From contig CAZZBZ010000084.1 of the NCBI GenBank assembly GCA_964653025.1, positions 1 to 11,703 of the forward strand: a DNA stretch of 11,703 bases. The letters are read 5' to 3'. This document shows, in pieces, positions 1 to 6,690 of this stretch (within the stretch, counting starts at the first letter, position 1; every line of letters starts with the position of its first letter). The notes under the pieces were generated by a model. It was given only the letters and a program-made list of their open reading frames with translations, had not been told where the DNA came from and did no database searches. The position numbers and the translations under genes are program-made. Source of the DNA: JABWAM01 sp964653025. Its GTDB lineage: Bacteria > Verrucomicrobiota > Verrucomicrobiia > JABWAM01.

Positions 1-46
1 AAAACAGCGTCGGAAACCGCCTCCCCCTCGGCCTGCATCTCGCACG

Positions 47-970
47 ATGAATCGAGCTTCTGTGACTCCTGCGTTTCGCGAGCGCATTCGCTGCCTGTTT
101 GGCGGCGATGAGCGGCTCCGCCTGCGCGGGGTGGGGGACATGGCGATCGGCTGGGGGCTGGAGACCCGCACCACGGCGGAGCACTACGGCTATGACGGGC
201 TGAAGCGGGGGGTCCAGAGGGACCATCCCATTCTCCTTTTTAAGTACACGCTCGAGGGATTCGGGGCCTTTTCGTTCGAGGAGCGGCGCTGGAGGTTGCG
301 GCCGGGGCAGGTCTTCCTGGCCATGACCCCCTCGCCCTATCGCTTCTGGCTTCCCAAGAGATCGGCTTCCTGGAGTTTCTTCTGGATCAGCATCCACCAC
401 CGTTACCTCGCGGAGAGGGTGTTTTCGACGCTCCAGAAAACCTCGCCGGTGTTCGCCCTGTCCGAAGATTCCCCGCTCATGAGCGCGTCGCTCGCGATTC
501 TTGGGGGCGTGCTCCTCGGGCGGTTTCCGGACCTGCACGCGCGGGAGGCCGCCCTCTTCCACTGGCTGTGTGAGTACGAGCGCCTGACGGACCAGCAACT
601 CCATCCCGCTGACAAGCGTGAGGAACTCCTCGACACGGTGAAGCGGGCCGTGATGGCCAAACTCTCCCGCCCGATCGACGTTGCCGCCGTCGCGGCCTCA
701 TGCGGCCTGTCGAGGACCCACTTCAGCCACCGCTTCCGCCGTGCGACAGGGCGCTCCCCTGCCGCGTACATGGCCCAGTTGCGGGCGGGCGAGGCGGAGC
801 GGCATCTGCGCGAAACAGCGGAAAGCGTGCAGACTGTCGCCGCGCGGTGCGGCTTCGGCAGCTCGACCCAGTTCGGCCGGGTCTTCCGCCGTTTTTACCA
901 CATGACTCCCGCCGCCTACCGGGCCAGTTCCGGCTCGCCTCGCAAGAGCCCGTCGGTGAAATCGGCCTGA
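47..970 (+). CDS. AraC-family transcriptional regulator
   Basis: This is a 307-aa cytoplasmic DNA-binding regulator. The C-terminal ~100 residues (about 200-295) form the AraC/XylS domain with two helix-turn-helix units. The first is around 210-230 (DVAAVAASCGLSRTHFSHRF) and the second around 259-282 (AESVQTVAARCGFGSSTQFGRVF), followed by the family-typical MTPAAYR close. Residues ~60-125 look like the cupin-type AraC sensor domain, including LRPGQVFL followed by a Trp-rich WSFFWISIHH stretch. The ligand is unknown but is probably a sugar or oligosaccharide, judging by the neighbours. The ATG at 47 lies near the left edge and has no clear Shine-Dalgarno site; a GTG at 62 is an in-frame alternative. 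The gene is separated from the GH4 gene by a 363-base structured spacer, so it is probably a separate unit. It may control the enzymes to its right or genes beyond the left edge. The family call is firm; the target is inferred. Confidence 0.93.
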   Translation: MNRASVTPAFRERIRCLFGGDERLRLRGVGDMAIGWGLETRTTAEHYGYDGLKRGVQRDHPILLFKYTLEGFGAFSFEERRWRLRPGQVFLAMTPSPYRFWLPKRSASWSFFWISIHHRYLAERVFSTLQKTSPVFALSEDSPLMSASLAILGGVLLGRFPDLHAREAALFHWLCEYERLTDQQLHPADKREELLDTVKRAVMAKLSRPIDVAAVAASCGLSRTHFSHRFRRATGRSPAAYMAQLRAGEAERHLRETAESVQTVAARCGFGSSTQFGRVFRRFYHMTPAAYRASSGSPRKSPSVKSA

Positions 971-1047
971 GAGACGAGACGGATTGAACCACGAACCCCG
1001 ACCATCTCGTATTGGCGTCAAGCTAACGGGCATGGTTCCCGCGCTTG

Positions 1048-1172
1048 ATGGGCAGAACCGAACCAGAAGAAGCCACAGATGAAACACGGATTTTCACGGA
1101 TCAAGGAGAGCGCCGATTCCGCCACACGGAATCGGCGCGTCTTCCGCGGGGAGATATCGGAGTTCTGCCCAT
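1048..1172. repeat. Long-range 11-bp inverted repeat around a hairpin
   Basis: ATGGGCAGAAC at 1048-1058 is exactly inverted as GTTCTGCCCAT at 1162-1172. The pair encloses 103 bases that include the perfect hairpin at 1110-1138. The layout, terminal inverted repeats around an inner hairpin, resembles a small non-coding repeat element of MITE or REPIN style, or a folded RNA. No flanking target-site duplication is obvious. The repeat itself is read directly from the sequence; its nature is not established. Confidence 0.5.
1110..1138. repeat. Perfect 12-bp hairpin, 5-base loop
   Basis: GCGCCGATTCCG (1110-1121) pairs perfectly with CGGAATCGGCGC (1127-1138) around the loop CCACA. It lies 140 bases past the AraC stop. 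No T-tract follows on the plus strand, so a standard intrinsic terminator is not supported. It may be part of a dispersed repeat. Confidence 0.7.
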
Positions 1173-1177
1173 GGAGC

Positions 1178-1206
1178 ATGCCAGGTCCGTGTAGCGGACC
1201 TGGCAT
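1178..1206. repeat. Second perfect 12-bp hairpin, 5-base loop
   Basis: ATGCCAGGTCCG (1178-1189) pairs perfectly with CGGACCTGGCAT (1195-1206) around the loop TGTAG. It has the same stem and loop length as the hairpin at 1110-1138 but an unrelated sequence. TTCTGCTTCTG follows on the plus strand, which is only weakly T-rich. Weaker stems follow at 1224-1239 (TCCCGC/GCGGGA) and 1250-1266 (CCCTG/CAGGG). Confidence 0.7.
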
Positions 1207-1292
1207 TCTGCTTCTGTCATCCGTCCCGCGACTGCGGGATCTGTGGCTTCCCTGTAAACTGCAGGGTCGAGAAGAAGAAAGGGAGGAAGCGT

Positions 1293-1328
1293 AACCGTGA
1301 ACCGTTGAACCGCTGAACCCCTGAACCC
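1293..1328 (+). repeat. AACC-type short tandem array abutting a start codon
   Basis: The units AACCGTG, AACCGTTG, AACCGCTG, AACCCCTG and a final AACC follow one another with a 7-8 base period. The array then merges into a run of eight C (1326-1333) directly before the GH4 ATG. A similar array occurs at 11528-11555 near the other end of the window, so the motif is dispersed. A strong Shine-Dalgarno-like GGGAGG (1281-1286) lies just upstream of the array and is thereby displaced about 48 bases from the GH4 start. Confidence 0.65.
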
Positions 1329-1333
1329 CCCCC

Positions 1334-2728
1334 ATGATCCGCATCGCATTCCTCGGCGCCGGCTCGGTCGTCTTCGCAAAGAACGTCATCGCCGACATCC
1401 TTTCGCATGAAGCCCTCGCGGACGCGGAGATCCGCCTGATGGACATCGACCCGGGGCGGCTGGAAACCGCCCGAGTTCTGGCGCGGTCGGTGAACGCTTC
1501 GCTCTCGGCTCGGGCGAGGATCCTCGCGACCCCCTCGCTGTCCCGGGCGCTGGAGGGCGCGGACTTCGTGATCAGCGCGATCGGGGTGGGGGGATTCGCG
1601 GCCACGTGCGACGACCTGCTGATCCCCTTGAAGTTCGGCCTCCGTCAGACGATCGGCGACACGCTGGGCGTGGGGGGCATCTTCCGCGCGGCGCGGGGCA
1701 TCCCAGTGCTCCTGCGGATCTGCGCCGAGATGAAGAAGCGCTGCCCGAAGGCCTGGTTGCTCAACTACTCCAACCCGATGGCGATGCACTGCCTCGCGTT
1801 GGAGCGGGCCACCGACATCCGCCACGTCGGGCTCTGCCACGGAGTCTCGAACACCGCGCAGTTCATCCGCGCCAGCCTCGAGATCGCGAAGCTCCCGCCC
1901 GCCGTGGTCTGGAAGCATTTCCGAAGTTCCACGCCGCAGCGCGTCCGCGACTGGACGGAGTGGATGTCCTGGGGCGACGACCCCGCGCTGGACTACACCT
2001 GCGCCGGCATCAACCACATGGCCTTCTACCTGCGCTTCGAGAGCGCCGGGCGGGATCTCTATCCCGCGCTGCGGAAGCTCCTCGCCCTGCCGCAGATCCG
2101 CCGCCTGGACCCGGTGCGCCTCGCCCTTTTTGAGCAACTCGGCTGGTACATGACGGAGACGAGTGGGCACATGGCCGAGTACGTGCCCTGGTTCCTCAAG
2201 GAACCGCGGGAGATCGCGCGCCACCACCTGAAGGTCGCCAGCTACGTGGGCACCTGCCGCGAACAGGAGAAGCGTTACCATGCGTTGCGCCGCGACCTTC
2301 GTCGCGGGAAGCCCGCGATCCGGACTCCCTATCGCCCGAGCAACGAGTACGCGAGCCGCATCCTCAACGCCGTGGTCACGGGTCGGCCCTACGTGTTCAA
2401 CGGCAACGTCCATAACCGGGGTGGGGCGCTCATTTCCAACCTCCCTGGCGACTGTTGCGTGGAGGTTCCGTGCGTGGCGGACCGCGCGGGGATCCGCCCC
2501 ACCGCCGTGGGCGAGCTTCCCCCCCAGTGCGCGGCGATGATCCGGACGAACGTGAATGTCCAGGACCTCGCGGTGCGCGGGATCCTCGGCCAGGACCGCC
2601 GCCTCATCCACCAGGCCGCGATGCTCGACCCGAACACCGCCAGCCAGCTCGACCTGGCCCGCATCGGGCGGGTCTGCGACGCCCTCTTCGCCGCCCACGC
2701 GAAGCGTCTGCCGAAATACCAGGGCTGA
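1334..2728 (+). CDS. Glycoside hydrolase family 4 (MelA/LplD/AguA-like)
   Basis: This 464-aa enzyme belongs to GH4, which cleaves glycosides by an NAD+- and divalent-metal-dependent oxidation/elimination route. The N-terminus shows the Rossmann motif FLGAGS (6-11) and an acidic strand end MDIDP (36-40). IGDTLGVGG (107-115), NYSNPM (144-149), CHGV (168-171; Cys168 is the expected metal ligand) and GINHMAF (225-231; His228 is the expected second ligand) follow the family pattern. The length is typical and no signal peptide is visible, so it should act in the cytoplasm. GH4 subgroups are said to differ in the Cys motif: CHSV for alpha-galactosidases, CHEV for alpha-glucosidases, CHGx for alpha-glucuronidases. 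CHGV therefore points to a uronidase, but this is inference. The start is the ATG after the C-run; no Shine-Dalgarno site is in position. The next gene starts 4 bases after the stop, so the two are surely co-transcribed. Confidence 0.93.
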   Translation: MIRIAFLGAGSVVFAKNVIADILSHEALADAEIRLMDIDPGRLETARVLARSVNASLSARARILATPSLSRALEGADFVISAIGVGGFAATCDDLLIPLKFGLRQTIGDTLGVGGIFRAARGIPVLLRICAEMKKRCPKAWLLNYSNPMAMHCLALERATDIRHVGLCHGVSNTAQFIRASLEIAKLPPAVVWKHFRSSTPQRVRDWTEWMSWGDDPALDYTCAGINHMAFYLRFESAGRDLYPALRKLLALPQIRRLDPVRLALFEQLGWYMTETSGHMAEYVPWFLKEPREIARHHLKVASYVGTCREQEKRYHALRRDLRRGKPAIRTPYRPSNEYASRILNAVVTGRPYVFNGNVHNRGGALISNLPGDCCVEVPCVADRAGIRPTAVGELPPQCAAMIRTNVNVQDLAVRGILGQDRRLIHQAAMLDPNTASQLDLARIGRVCDALFAAHAKRLPKYQG

Positions 2729-2732
2729 ACAG

Positions 2733-3800
2733 ATGCCCGCGCCCCCCTCTTTTTCGAAGGACCGGATCGCACGCACCTTGCGGCGCATCCGCGACTTCTG
2801 GCATGGGGTCGAACGGGGGCCGATATTCAGCCTCCTCGCCGCGCCGGGCTACCGCCAGGAGCCCGACCCGGATCGCATGGTGGAGCAGGCGTGCGAGGTG
2901 ATTCGCCGCGACGCGGCCTCGGGAGCGGAGGACGTCCTTCCGACCTTCTTCCCGGACTTCGGCACCGTCTCGACGTCGGCGCTCTATGGCGGGCGCCGCA
3001 TCCCGGGTCGCGACGGCGGGGGCGTCCATATCGAACCGGTGGTCAGGAACCTTCGCGATCTGGAGAAGCTTGCCCCCTGCGCATTCGAGCAGTCGGACTA
3101 CCAGCTTGCCATCGATCTCTACCGCCGGGTCTGCGAGCGCCTGGAGTCGGACCATGTCTTCGTTCGCACGCCGGACTTCCAGGGGCCGATGAACACGCTG
3201 GGCCTGCTGATGGACCAGACCGACCTGCTTTGTGCCCTGTACGAGGAACCCGACCTGGTCCACCGCGCGCTGGAGCGGATCACCGAGACACTCATTGCCT
3301 TCAACGACCGCTTTCGTCGAACGATCGGTCCCGACAAGGTGGTGGGCAACATCTGGCCCTACACGATCCAGCCCGAGGGCTGCGGCGTGGCCATCACGCA
3401 GGACTTCATGCCGTTGCTGGGCCCGGACCTCTACGCACGGTTTGAACTGCCCCTCCTCAAAAGGATCGCCGACCATTTCGGAGGCGTTTTCATCCATTGC
3501 TGCGGCAAGTACGCGTCCCACCTCCAGAACCTGCGGTCGGGCGGGTTCAAAATCTGGGGGCTGGAAATGCACTGGCCGGAGACGAAGATCGATGAGATCC
3601 ATGCAGTGTTCGGCGACGAGATTGCCTATGTCCCCTACGTGGCGCCGACCGGGGCGAAGGAGCACCCCGCGCTCGATTCCTTCGTGCGCTCGCTGAAAGG
3701 ACGCCCCTGCGCCAGGGCGCGATTTTGGTTCAGCGCCACGGATGACCAGACGGCCTCCATGGGGACCCTGCGGGTTGCGGCGCGCGAGGGCCTCGGCTAG
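2733..3800 (+). CDS. Uroporphyrinogen decarboxylase-like (UroD/MtaA-type) protein
   Basis: This 355-aa protein has the UroD-superfamily TIM-barrel pattern. VRTPDFQGPMNTLGLLM (144-160) is the typical central strand-turn. GGVFIHCCGKY (250-260) contains an HxCG-like motif (His255, Cys257), which binds zinc in the methyltransferases MtaA, MtbA and CmuA. WGLEMH (275-280) is a late barrel strand. The arginine-rich N-terminal signature of true HemE is absent, so a heme role is unlikely. It may transfer methyl groups or act on a sugar-derived product, but I cannot name the reaction. The ATG at 2733 is chosen because it lies 4 bases past the GH4 stop, with AGGG (2721-2724) as a modest ribosome binding site; the frame is open further upstream only as an overlap with GH4. 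UroD-like genes recur beside sugar enzymes in PVC-type genomes without an assigned role. No corrinoid protein is encoded in this window. Confidence 0.85.
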   Translation: MPAPPSFSKDRIARTLRRIRDFWHGVERGPIFSLLAAPGYRQEPDPDRMVEQACEVIRRDAASGAEDVLPTFFPDFGTVSTSALYGGRRIPGRDGGGVHIEPVVRNLRDLEKLAPCAFEQSDYQLAIDLYRRVCERLESDHVFVRTPDFQGPMNTLGLLMDQTDLLCALYEEPDLVHRALERITETLIAFNDRFRRTIGPDKVVGNIWPYTIQPEGCGVAITQDFMPLLGPDLYARFELPLLKRIADHFGGVFIHCCGKYASHLQNLRSGGFKIWGLEMHWPETKIDEIHAVFGDEIAYVPYVAPTGAKEHPALDSFVRSLKGRPCARARFWFSATDDQTASMGTLRVAAREGLG

Positions 3801-3854
3801 GCATAGACCGCCTCAGTGCGCCATGTTTCCAAGAGCTTTTTCACCGCTTGCCCC

Positions 3855-3992
3855 ATGAAGATCGGAACAAAACCACTCCTCGGTCTCTGCCCCATCGGCA
3901 AGTTTGTCTTCAGTCACGAGGACGCCCTCCGCCAGAAGAGGGTGCTCCAGAAACGCCCGCCCTTTAGGCCCGCCCCCGGTTTCCAATCGTGA
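3855..3992 (+). pseudogene. N-terminal stub of a sugar (L-fucose-type) isomerase-like gene
   Basis: A 45-codon ORF begins at ATG 3855. Its first ~33 residues look like a genuine protein N-terminus: a short hydrophobic strand followed by CPIGKFVFSHEDALRQK. From memory this resembles the first strand and helix of L-fucose/L-arabinose isomerase-like proteins found in sugar clusters; I could not search. After LQK the sequence becomes Pro/Arg-rich (KRPPFRPAPGF) and stops, and the SGNH gene starts 46 bases later, so the rest of the gene appears to be deleted. It lies 54 bases past the UroD-like stop in the same direction, a likely former operon position. The alternative is a short ORF without function. 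The junction falls in a GC-rich run around 3955-3978. Confidence 0.45.
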
Positions 3993-4037
3993 GTTGGCGA
4001 AGTGGATCGCGTTGCCCAGATGAGAGTAAACTCCCCC

Positions 4038-4739
4038 ATGCACGATCTGAAGAGAATCCTGGAAAAACTCGCCCGAAAACAGCAGGTCATCCTCGTGGCC
4101 CTGGGTGACTCCAACACCGAGCTTACCTGGCACACGGCGGGGCGCCTCAACTGGGTCGGCCTGCTTCAAGAGGCGTTGTTCGAGAAGCACGGTGCGAATC
4201 TCGTGACCATGATCAACGCCGGCCGCTGCGGCGACACCGCCGCGGGCGCGCTGGAGCGCCTCGACCGCGATGTGGTTCGCTTCCATCCCGACCTCGTCAT
4301 TGTTTCCTTCTCGATGAATGACGCCTTCCAAGGGGAGGCGGGGCTCGGGCGTTTTGCTGACGCGATCAGGAAGATCGTGGGGGAACTCCGCGGCAGGTGT
4401 GGTTGCGAGGTTCTCCTGAGGACGACGAATCCCGTGGTGGTCTCCAACCAGCGGGGGCTTTCCCCCGGCCATGTCCCGGGCAACGAATGTCCCGGCCTGG
4501 CCCACCGCCTCTACGCCGCACGGCTCGTGGAGCTGGCCGCCGAACTGGGCTGTCCCGTGGTGGACCACTACCGCCACTGGACCTCCGCCCCCCGGAGGAA
4601 GGACTGGGGGCAGGACCCCAACCACCTTTGGATGCGGATGTCGGACGCCACCCACCCGAACGCGCTCGGACACCTCTGCTTCTACAGGGAACTGGCCCCG
4701 CTGTTCGGCCTCCCCCCGCGCTTTCCCTGGGAGGAGTAG
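4038..4739 (+). CDS. SGNH/GDSL-type hydrolase (probable carbohydrate esterase)
   Basis: This 233-aa protein has all the SGNH blocks. Block I is ALGDSNTE (21-28) with nucleophile Ser25. Block II is the Gly of RCGDT (63-67). Block III is SMND (92-95) with Asn94. Block V is DATHPN (203-208) with Asp203 and His206 completing the triad. Such enzymes commonly remove acetyl or other acyl groups from sugars; the acyl group here is unknown. No signal peptide is visible, so it probably acts in the cytoplasm on imported substrates. In-frame starts exist at GTG 4002, ATG 4020 and ATG 4038. I chose 4038 because the extra N-terminal residues carry no family features, but the start is uncertain. The gene follows the isomerase-like stub and could be co-transcribed with the GH4 pair. 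A 327-base spacer separates it from the GH3 gene. Confidence 0.88.
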   Translation: MHDLKRILEKLARKQQVILVALGDSNTELTWHTAGRLNWVGLLQEALFEKHGANLVTMINAGRCGDTAAGALERLDRDVVRFHPDLVIVSFSMNDAFQGEAGLGRFADAIRKIVGELRGRCGCEVLLRTTNPVVVSNQRGLSPGHVPGNECPGLAHRLYAARLVELAAELGCPVVDHYRHWTSAPRRKDWGQDPNHLWMRMSDATHPNALGHLCFYRELAPLFGLPPRFPWEE

Positions 4740-5066
4740 GAAAATTTCAGAACCGCAGTGGCGTCCTTCATGGGCTGAGAGACAAAAAAACCTGGCTTTG
4801 AGGTGCATTCCCGCGATGCTCTGAACTATTCCGTGGGCCGTGCATCCGTCCTTCGCAGAATGGAATATTGATCTTGTGACAGGTTTTCAGGACTGGTAAT
4901 CAGGGCTTCCTCCGCTCGAAAACTGCAATCGGGAAATCCGCTTCCGCCCTCCGCCCACCGGGCCACCACCGATGCGGTCCGAAAGCGCGGGGTGCCCCGG
5001 GCGGGTTGACACGCCAGGCCCCCGTCCCTGTTTCTCCCTTCAACCCGTCGACAAAAACTCTTTTCC
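4740..5066. other. Intergenic spacer, no gene seen
   Basis: This 327-base gap between the SGNH and GH3 genes contains no ORF I can support on either strand. A short GC-only inverted repeat (CGGGG/CCCCG, 4988-4999) and a TTGACA at 5006-5011 are the only notable signals. The TTGACA would suit a -35 box for the GH3 gene, but no good -10 box lies 16-18 bases downstream. A weaker pair is TTGTGA at 4874 with GGTAAT at 4895. The length of the gap suggests the GH3 gene has its own promoter. Confidence 0.5.
5006..5011 (+). promoter_or_regulatory. Possible -35 box (TTGACA) upstream of the GH3 gene
   Basis: An exact TTGACA lies 55 bases before the GH3 start codon. At the usual spacing the -10 position reads TGTTTC, a poor match, so this is a weak candidate that could occur by chance. 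Confidence 0.2.
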
Positions 5067-6596
5067 ATGAATCTTCGAGAGGAAATTGGCCAGCTCATCA
5101 CGGTGGGCGGAATCATCGGCGGCCTTGGCGCTGACGCCGACACCGAGCCCGTCCTGCGTGCGATTGCCGCCGGCGAGGTCGGCGGGGTGTACCTCGGATA
5201 TCCCCACTTCCGCGACCCGGAGCGGGCGCTGGAGATGACGGCGGCGCTCCAGAAGATCGCGCCGCGGCCGCTTTTTTGCGCCGCCGATTTCGAGACGGGG
5301 CCCGCCTACAACTGCGAGGGAGACGCCGCGCATTTTCCCTACCTGATGGGGCTCGGCTTCGTGGACGATCCCACACTGACGGCGGCCGCGGCAGAGATCA
5401 CCGGGCGGCAGGCGCTGGCGATGGGCATCAACTGGGTGTACTCGCCGTGCGTGGACGTCAACCTGTCCCCTGACAATCCCATCATCGGGATCCGTTCCTT
5501 CGGGGAGACGCCGGAGCACGTCATTCGGATGGGGAATGCTTTTATCCGAGGCGCACGAGAGGCCGGGGTGATGTGCACCGCAAAGCATTTTCCGGGCACC
5601 GGAAACACGGCGGCCGATACCCACGTGGGACTCGCGAGGGACCTCGGGGACCTGAAGACGTGGGAGGAGAAGACGCTCCCGCCCTTCGCCGAGGCCCTCC
5701 GCGCGGGGGTGGACTCGGTGATGACCGGCCATGCCAGCATGCCCTTCCTCGATCCTTCCGACCAACCCGCCACCTTTTCCAGGGTCATCCTTACCGACAT
5801 CCTCCGTGGCCGCATGGGCTTCCAAGGGATCGTGATCAGCGACAGCCTCGGTATGGAAGGGGCCGCCGGAGAGGGAGTTCCCGAGCGATGCCTCCGGGCG
5901 TTCGAGGCGGGATGCGACGTGCTCCTGACGCCTTGGCACCCGGACATCATTCCTGCTTTTGAGCGTGCGATCGAGAGGGGACAGATCACCCATGACCAGG
6001 TCCGCGCCTCGGTTCGGCGCGTGCTCGAAGCGAAGGAGAGGCTCTCACGGCTTCCACCCTCCCGCGCTCGTGTGGAGGATGGGGCAGTGGCCGCGGAGAT
6101 CGGGCGGCGCGCCGCCAGGATTGTGAGAGGTCGCGATCGCCTGCCGCTGCGGCGCGAATCGGTCGCCATCCTGACCCAGTGGCGCAACGACGAGGCGCAG
6201 TTCTTCCCGCGCGAGCCGGGCGTGCTGGCCTCGTTGCAGCACGGGTTGCAGAGCTTCGCCCCATCGGCGCCCCTCATCCCCCTGACGCGTGATTGTCCGT
6301 CCTCGCAGCACCGCGCCATTCTCGACGCGATCGGGGCCGCCCGCGCCGTGGTTCTCAGCGCCATCGTGAAGAACTACGCCGGCGACCCGTATGGCGGGCA
6401 TCTCTCCGAAGGCACCGCCGGGCTCATTCGAACGCTGGCCACATCGGGCAAAGAGGTCGTGCTGGTGGTATTGGGGTCGCCCTACGCCGCGGCACGCGTG
6501 TCGGAGGCCGCGGTGGTGCTTTGCACCGGTGGGGACACTCCGGGCAGCGTGGAGGGCGTGCTGGATCTTCTCCTGGGCAGGGGCGGGGAGAGATGA
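5067..6596 (+). CDS. Glycoside hydrolase family 3, NagZ/YbbD-like
   Basis: This 509-aa enzyme is a beta-N-acetylhexosaminidase-type GH3. Residues ~1-330 form the catalytic TIM barrel. It has the NagZ-like loop KHFPGTGNTAADTH (173-186), in which Asp184 and His186 correspond to the general-acid/base dyad, and the nucleophile Asp259 in VISDSLGM (256-263). Residues ~330-509 form a second alpha/beta domain (VVLVVLGSPYAA around 464-475), as in two-domain YbbD-like enzymes. The sixth loop residue is Thr where NagZ usually has His or Leu. The D-x-H dyad favours N-acetylglucosaminidase activity (cell-wall recycling or glycan use), but some such enzymes are phosphorylases or take other sugars. No signal peptide is visible, so it is probably cytoplasmic. 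The ATG at 5067 begins directly with the conserved LREEIGQL and has no clear Shine-Dalgarno site. It is convergent with the gene ending at 6944. Confidence 0.92.
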   Translation: MNLREEIGQLITVGGIIGGLGADADTEPVLRAIAAGEVGGVYLGYPHFRDPERALEMTAALQKIAPRPLFCAADFETGPAYNCEGDAAHFPYLMGLGFVDDPTLTAAAAEITGRQALAMGINWVYSPCVDVNLSPDNPIIGIRSFGETPEHVIRMGNAFIRGAREAGVMCTAKHFPGTGNTAADTHVGLARDLGDLKTWEEKTLPPFAEALRAGVDSVMTGHASMPFLDPSDQPATFSRVILTDILRGRMGFQGIVISDSLGMEGAAGEGVPERCLRAFEAGCDVLLTPWHPDIIPAFERAIERGQITHDQVRASVRRVLEAKERLSRLPPSRARVEDGAVAAEIGRRAARIVRGRDRLPLRRESVAILTQWRNDEAQFFPREPGVLASLQHGLQSFAPSAPLIPLTRDCPSSQHRAILDAIGAARAVVLSAIVKNYAGDPYGGHLSEGTAGLIRTLATSGKEVVLVVLGSPYAAARVSEAAVVLCTGGDTPGSVEGVLDLLLGRGGER

Positions 6597-6603
6597 CCAC
6601 GAT

Positions 6604-6641
6604 CGGACCGAGAACATCGGCTCGATGTTCTATGCGGTCCG
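6604..6641. terminator. Bulged 16-bp hairpin after GH3, possible transcription end
   Basis: AGAACATCG (6611-6619) pairs perfectly with CGATGTTCT (6623-6631) around a GCT loop. An outer stem CGGACCG (6604-6610) pairs with CGGTCCG (6635-6641), leaving ATG (6632-6634) as a bulge. It starts 8 bases past the GH3 stop, the usual terminator position, but no T-tract follows. It may act as a weak or factor-assisted terminator or stabilise the mRNA 3' end. Confidence 0.45.
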
Positions 6642-6690
6642 CTGCATGAGATGCTTCATATCGAAAAGGATCCACTTCAGTAATCCGAAA

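Larger units (their letters stand above)
971..1333. other. Structured, repeat-rich intergenic spacer
   Basis: This 363-base gap has no convincing gene. It holds a short AACC-type motif (984-1002), an 11-bp inverted repeat (1048-1058 with 1162-1172), a CACGGAT-rich stretch (1084-1101), two perfect 12-bp hairpins, two weaker hairpins and a terminal AACC array that abuts the GH4 start codon. The short ORFs that can be read here on either strand match no family I know and run through the hairpins, so I do not call them. The density of perfect inverted repeats suggests an accumulation of small dispersed intergenic repeats, or a structured leader or terminator region. Confidence 0.6.

Noticed and set aside
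1110..1206. CRISPR-like array
   Set aside because: The two 12-bp hairpins have different sequences and there are no identical direct repeats with regular spacers.
1217..2788. Long antisense ORF (523 codons) opposite GH4
   Set aside because: It is a mirror of the GH4 coding sequence in GC-rich DNA. The translation has no family-like motifs and the sense strand carries unmistakable GH4 motifs.
2604..3665. Antisense ORF (353 codons) opposite the UroD-like gene
   Set aside because: It is composition-driven, without recognisable domains, and the sense strand encodes the UroD-like barrel.
3813..4808. Antisense ORF (331 codons) opposite the SGNH gene
   Set aside because: The plus strand has all SGNH catalytic blocks; the antisense product looks like no known family and runs across the intergenic gap.
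4826..5143. Minus-strand ORF (105 codons) in the SGNH-GH3 spacer
   Set aside because: It overlaps the GH3 start, has a basic low-information sequence and no ribosome binding site or family resemblance.
5339..6364. Antisense ORF (341 codons) opposite the GH3 gene
   Set aside because: The translation is Arg/Ser/Pro-rich low-information sequence, as expected from GC-rich antisense frames.
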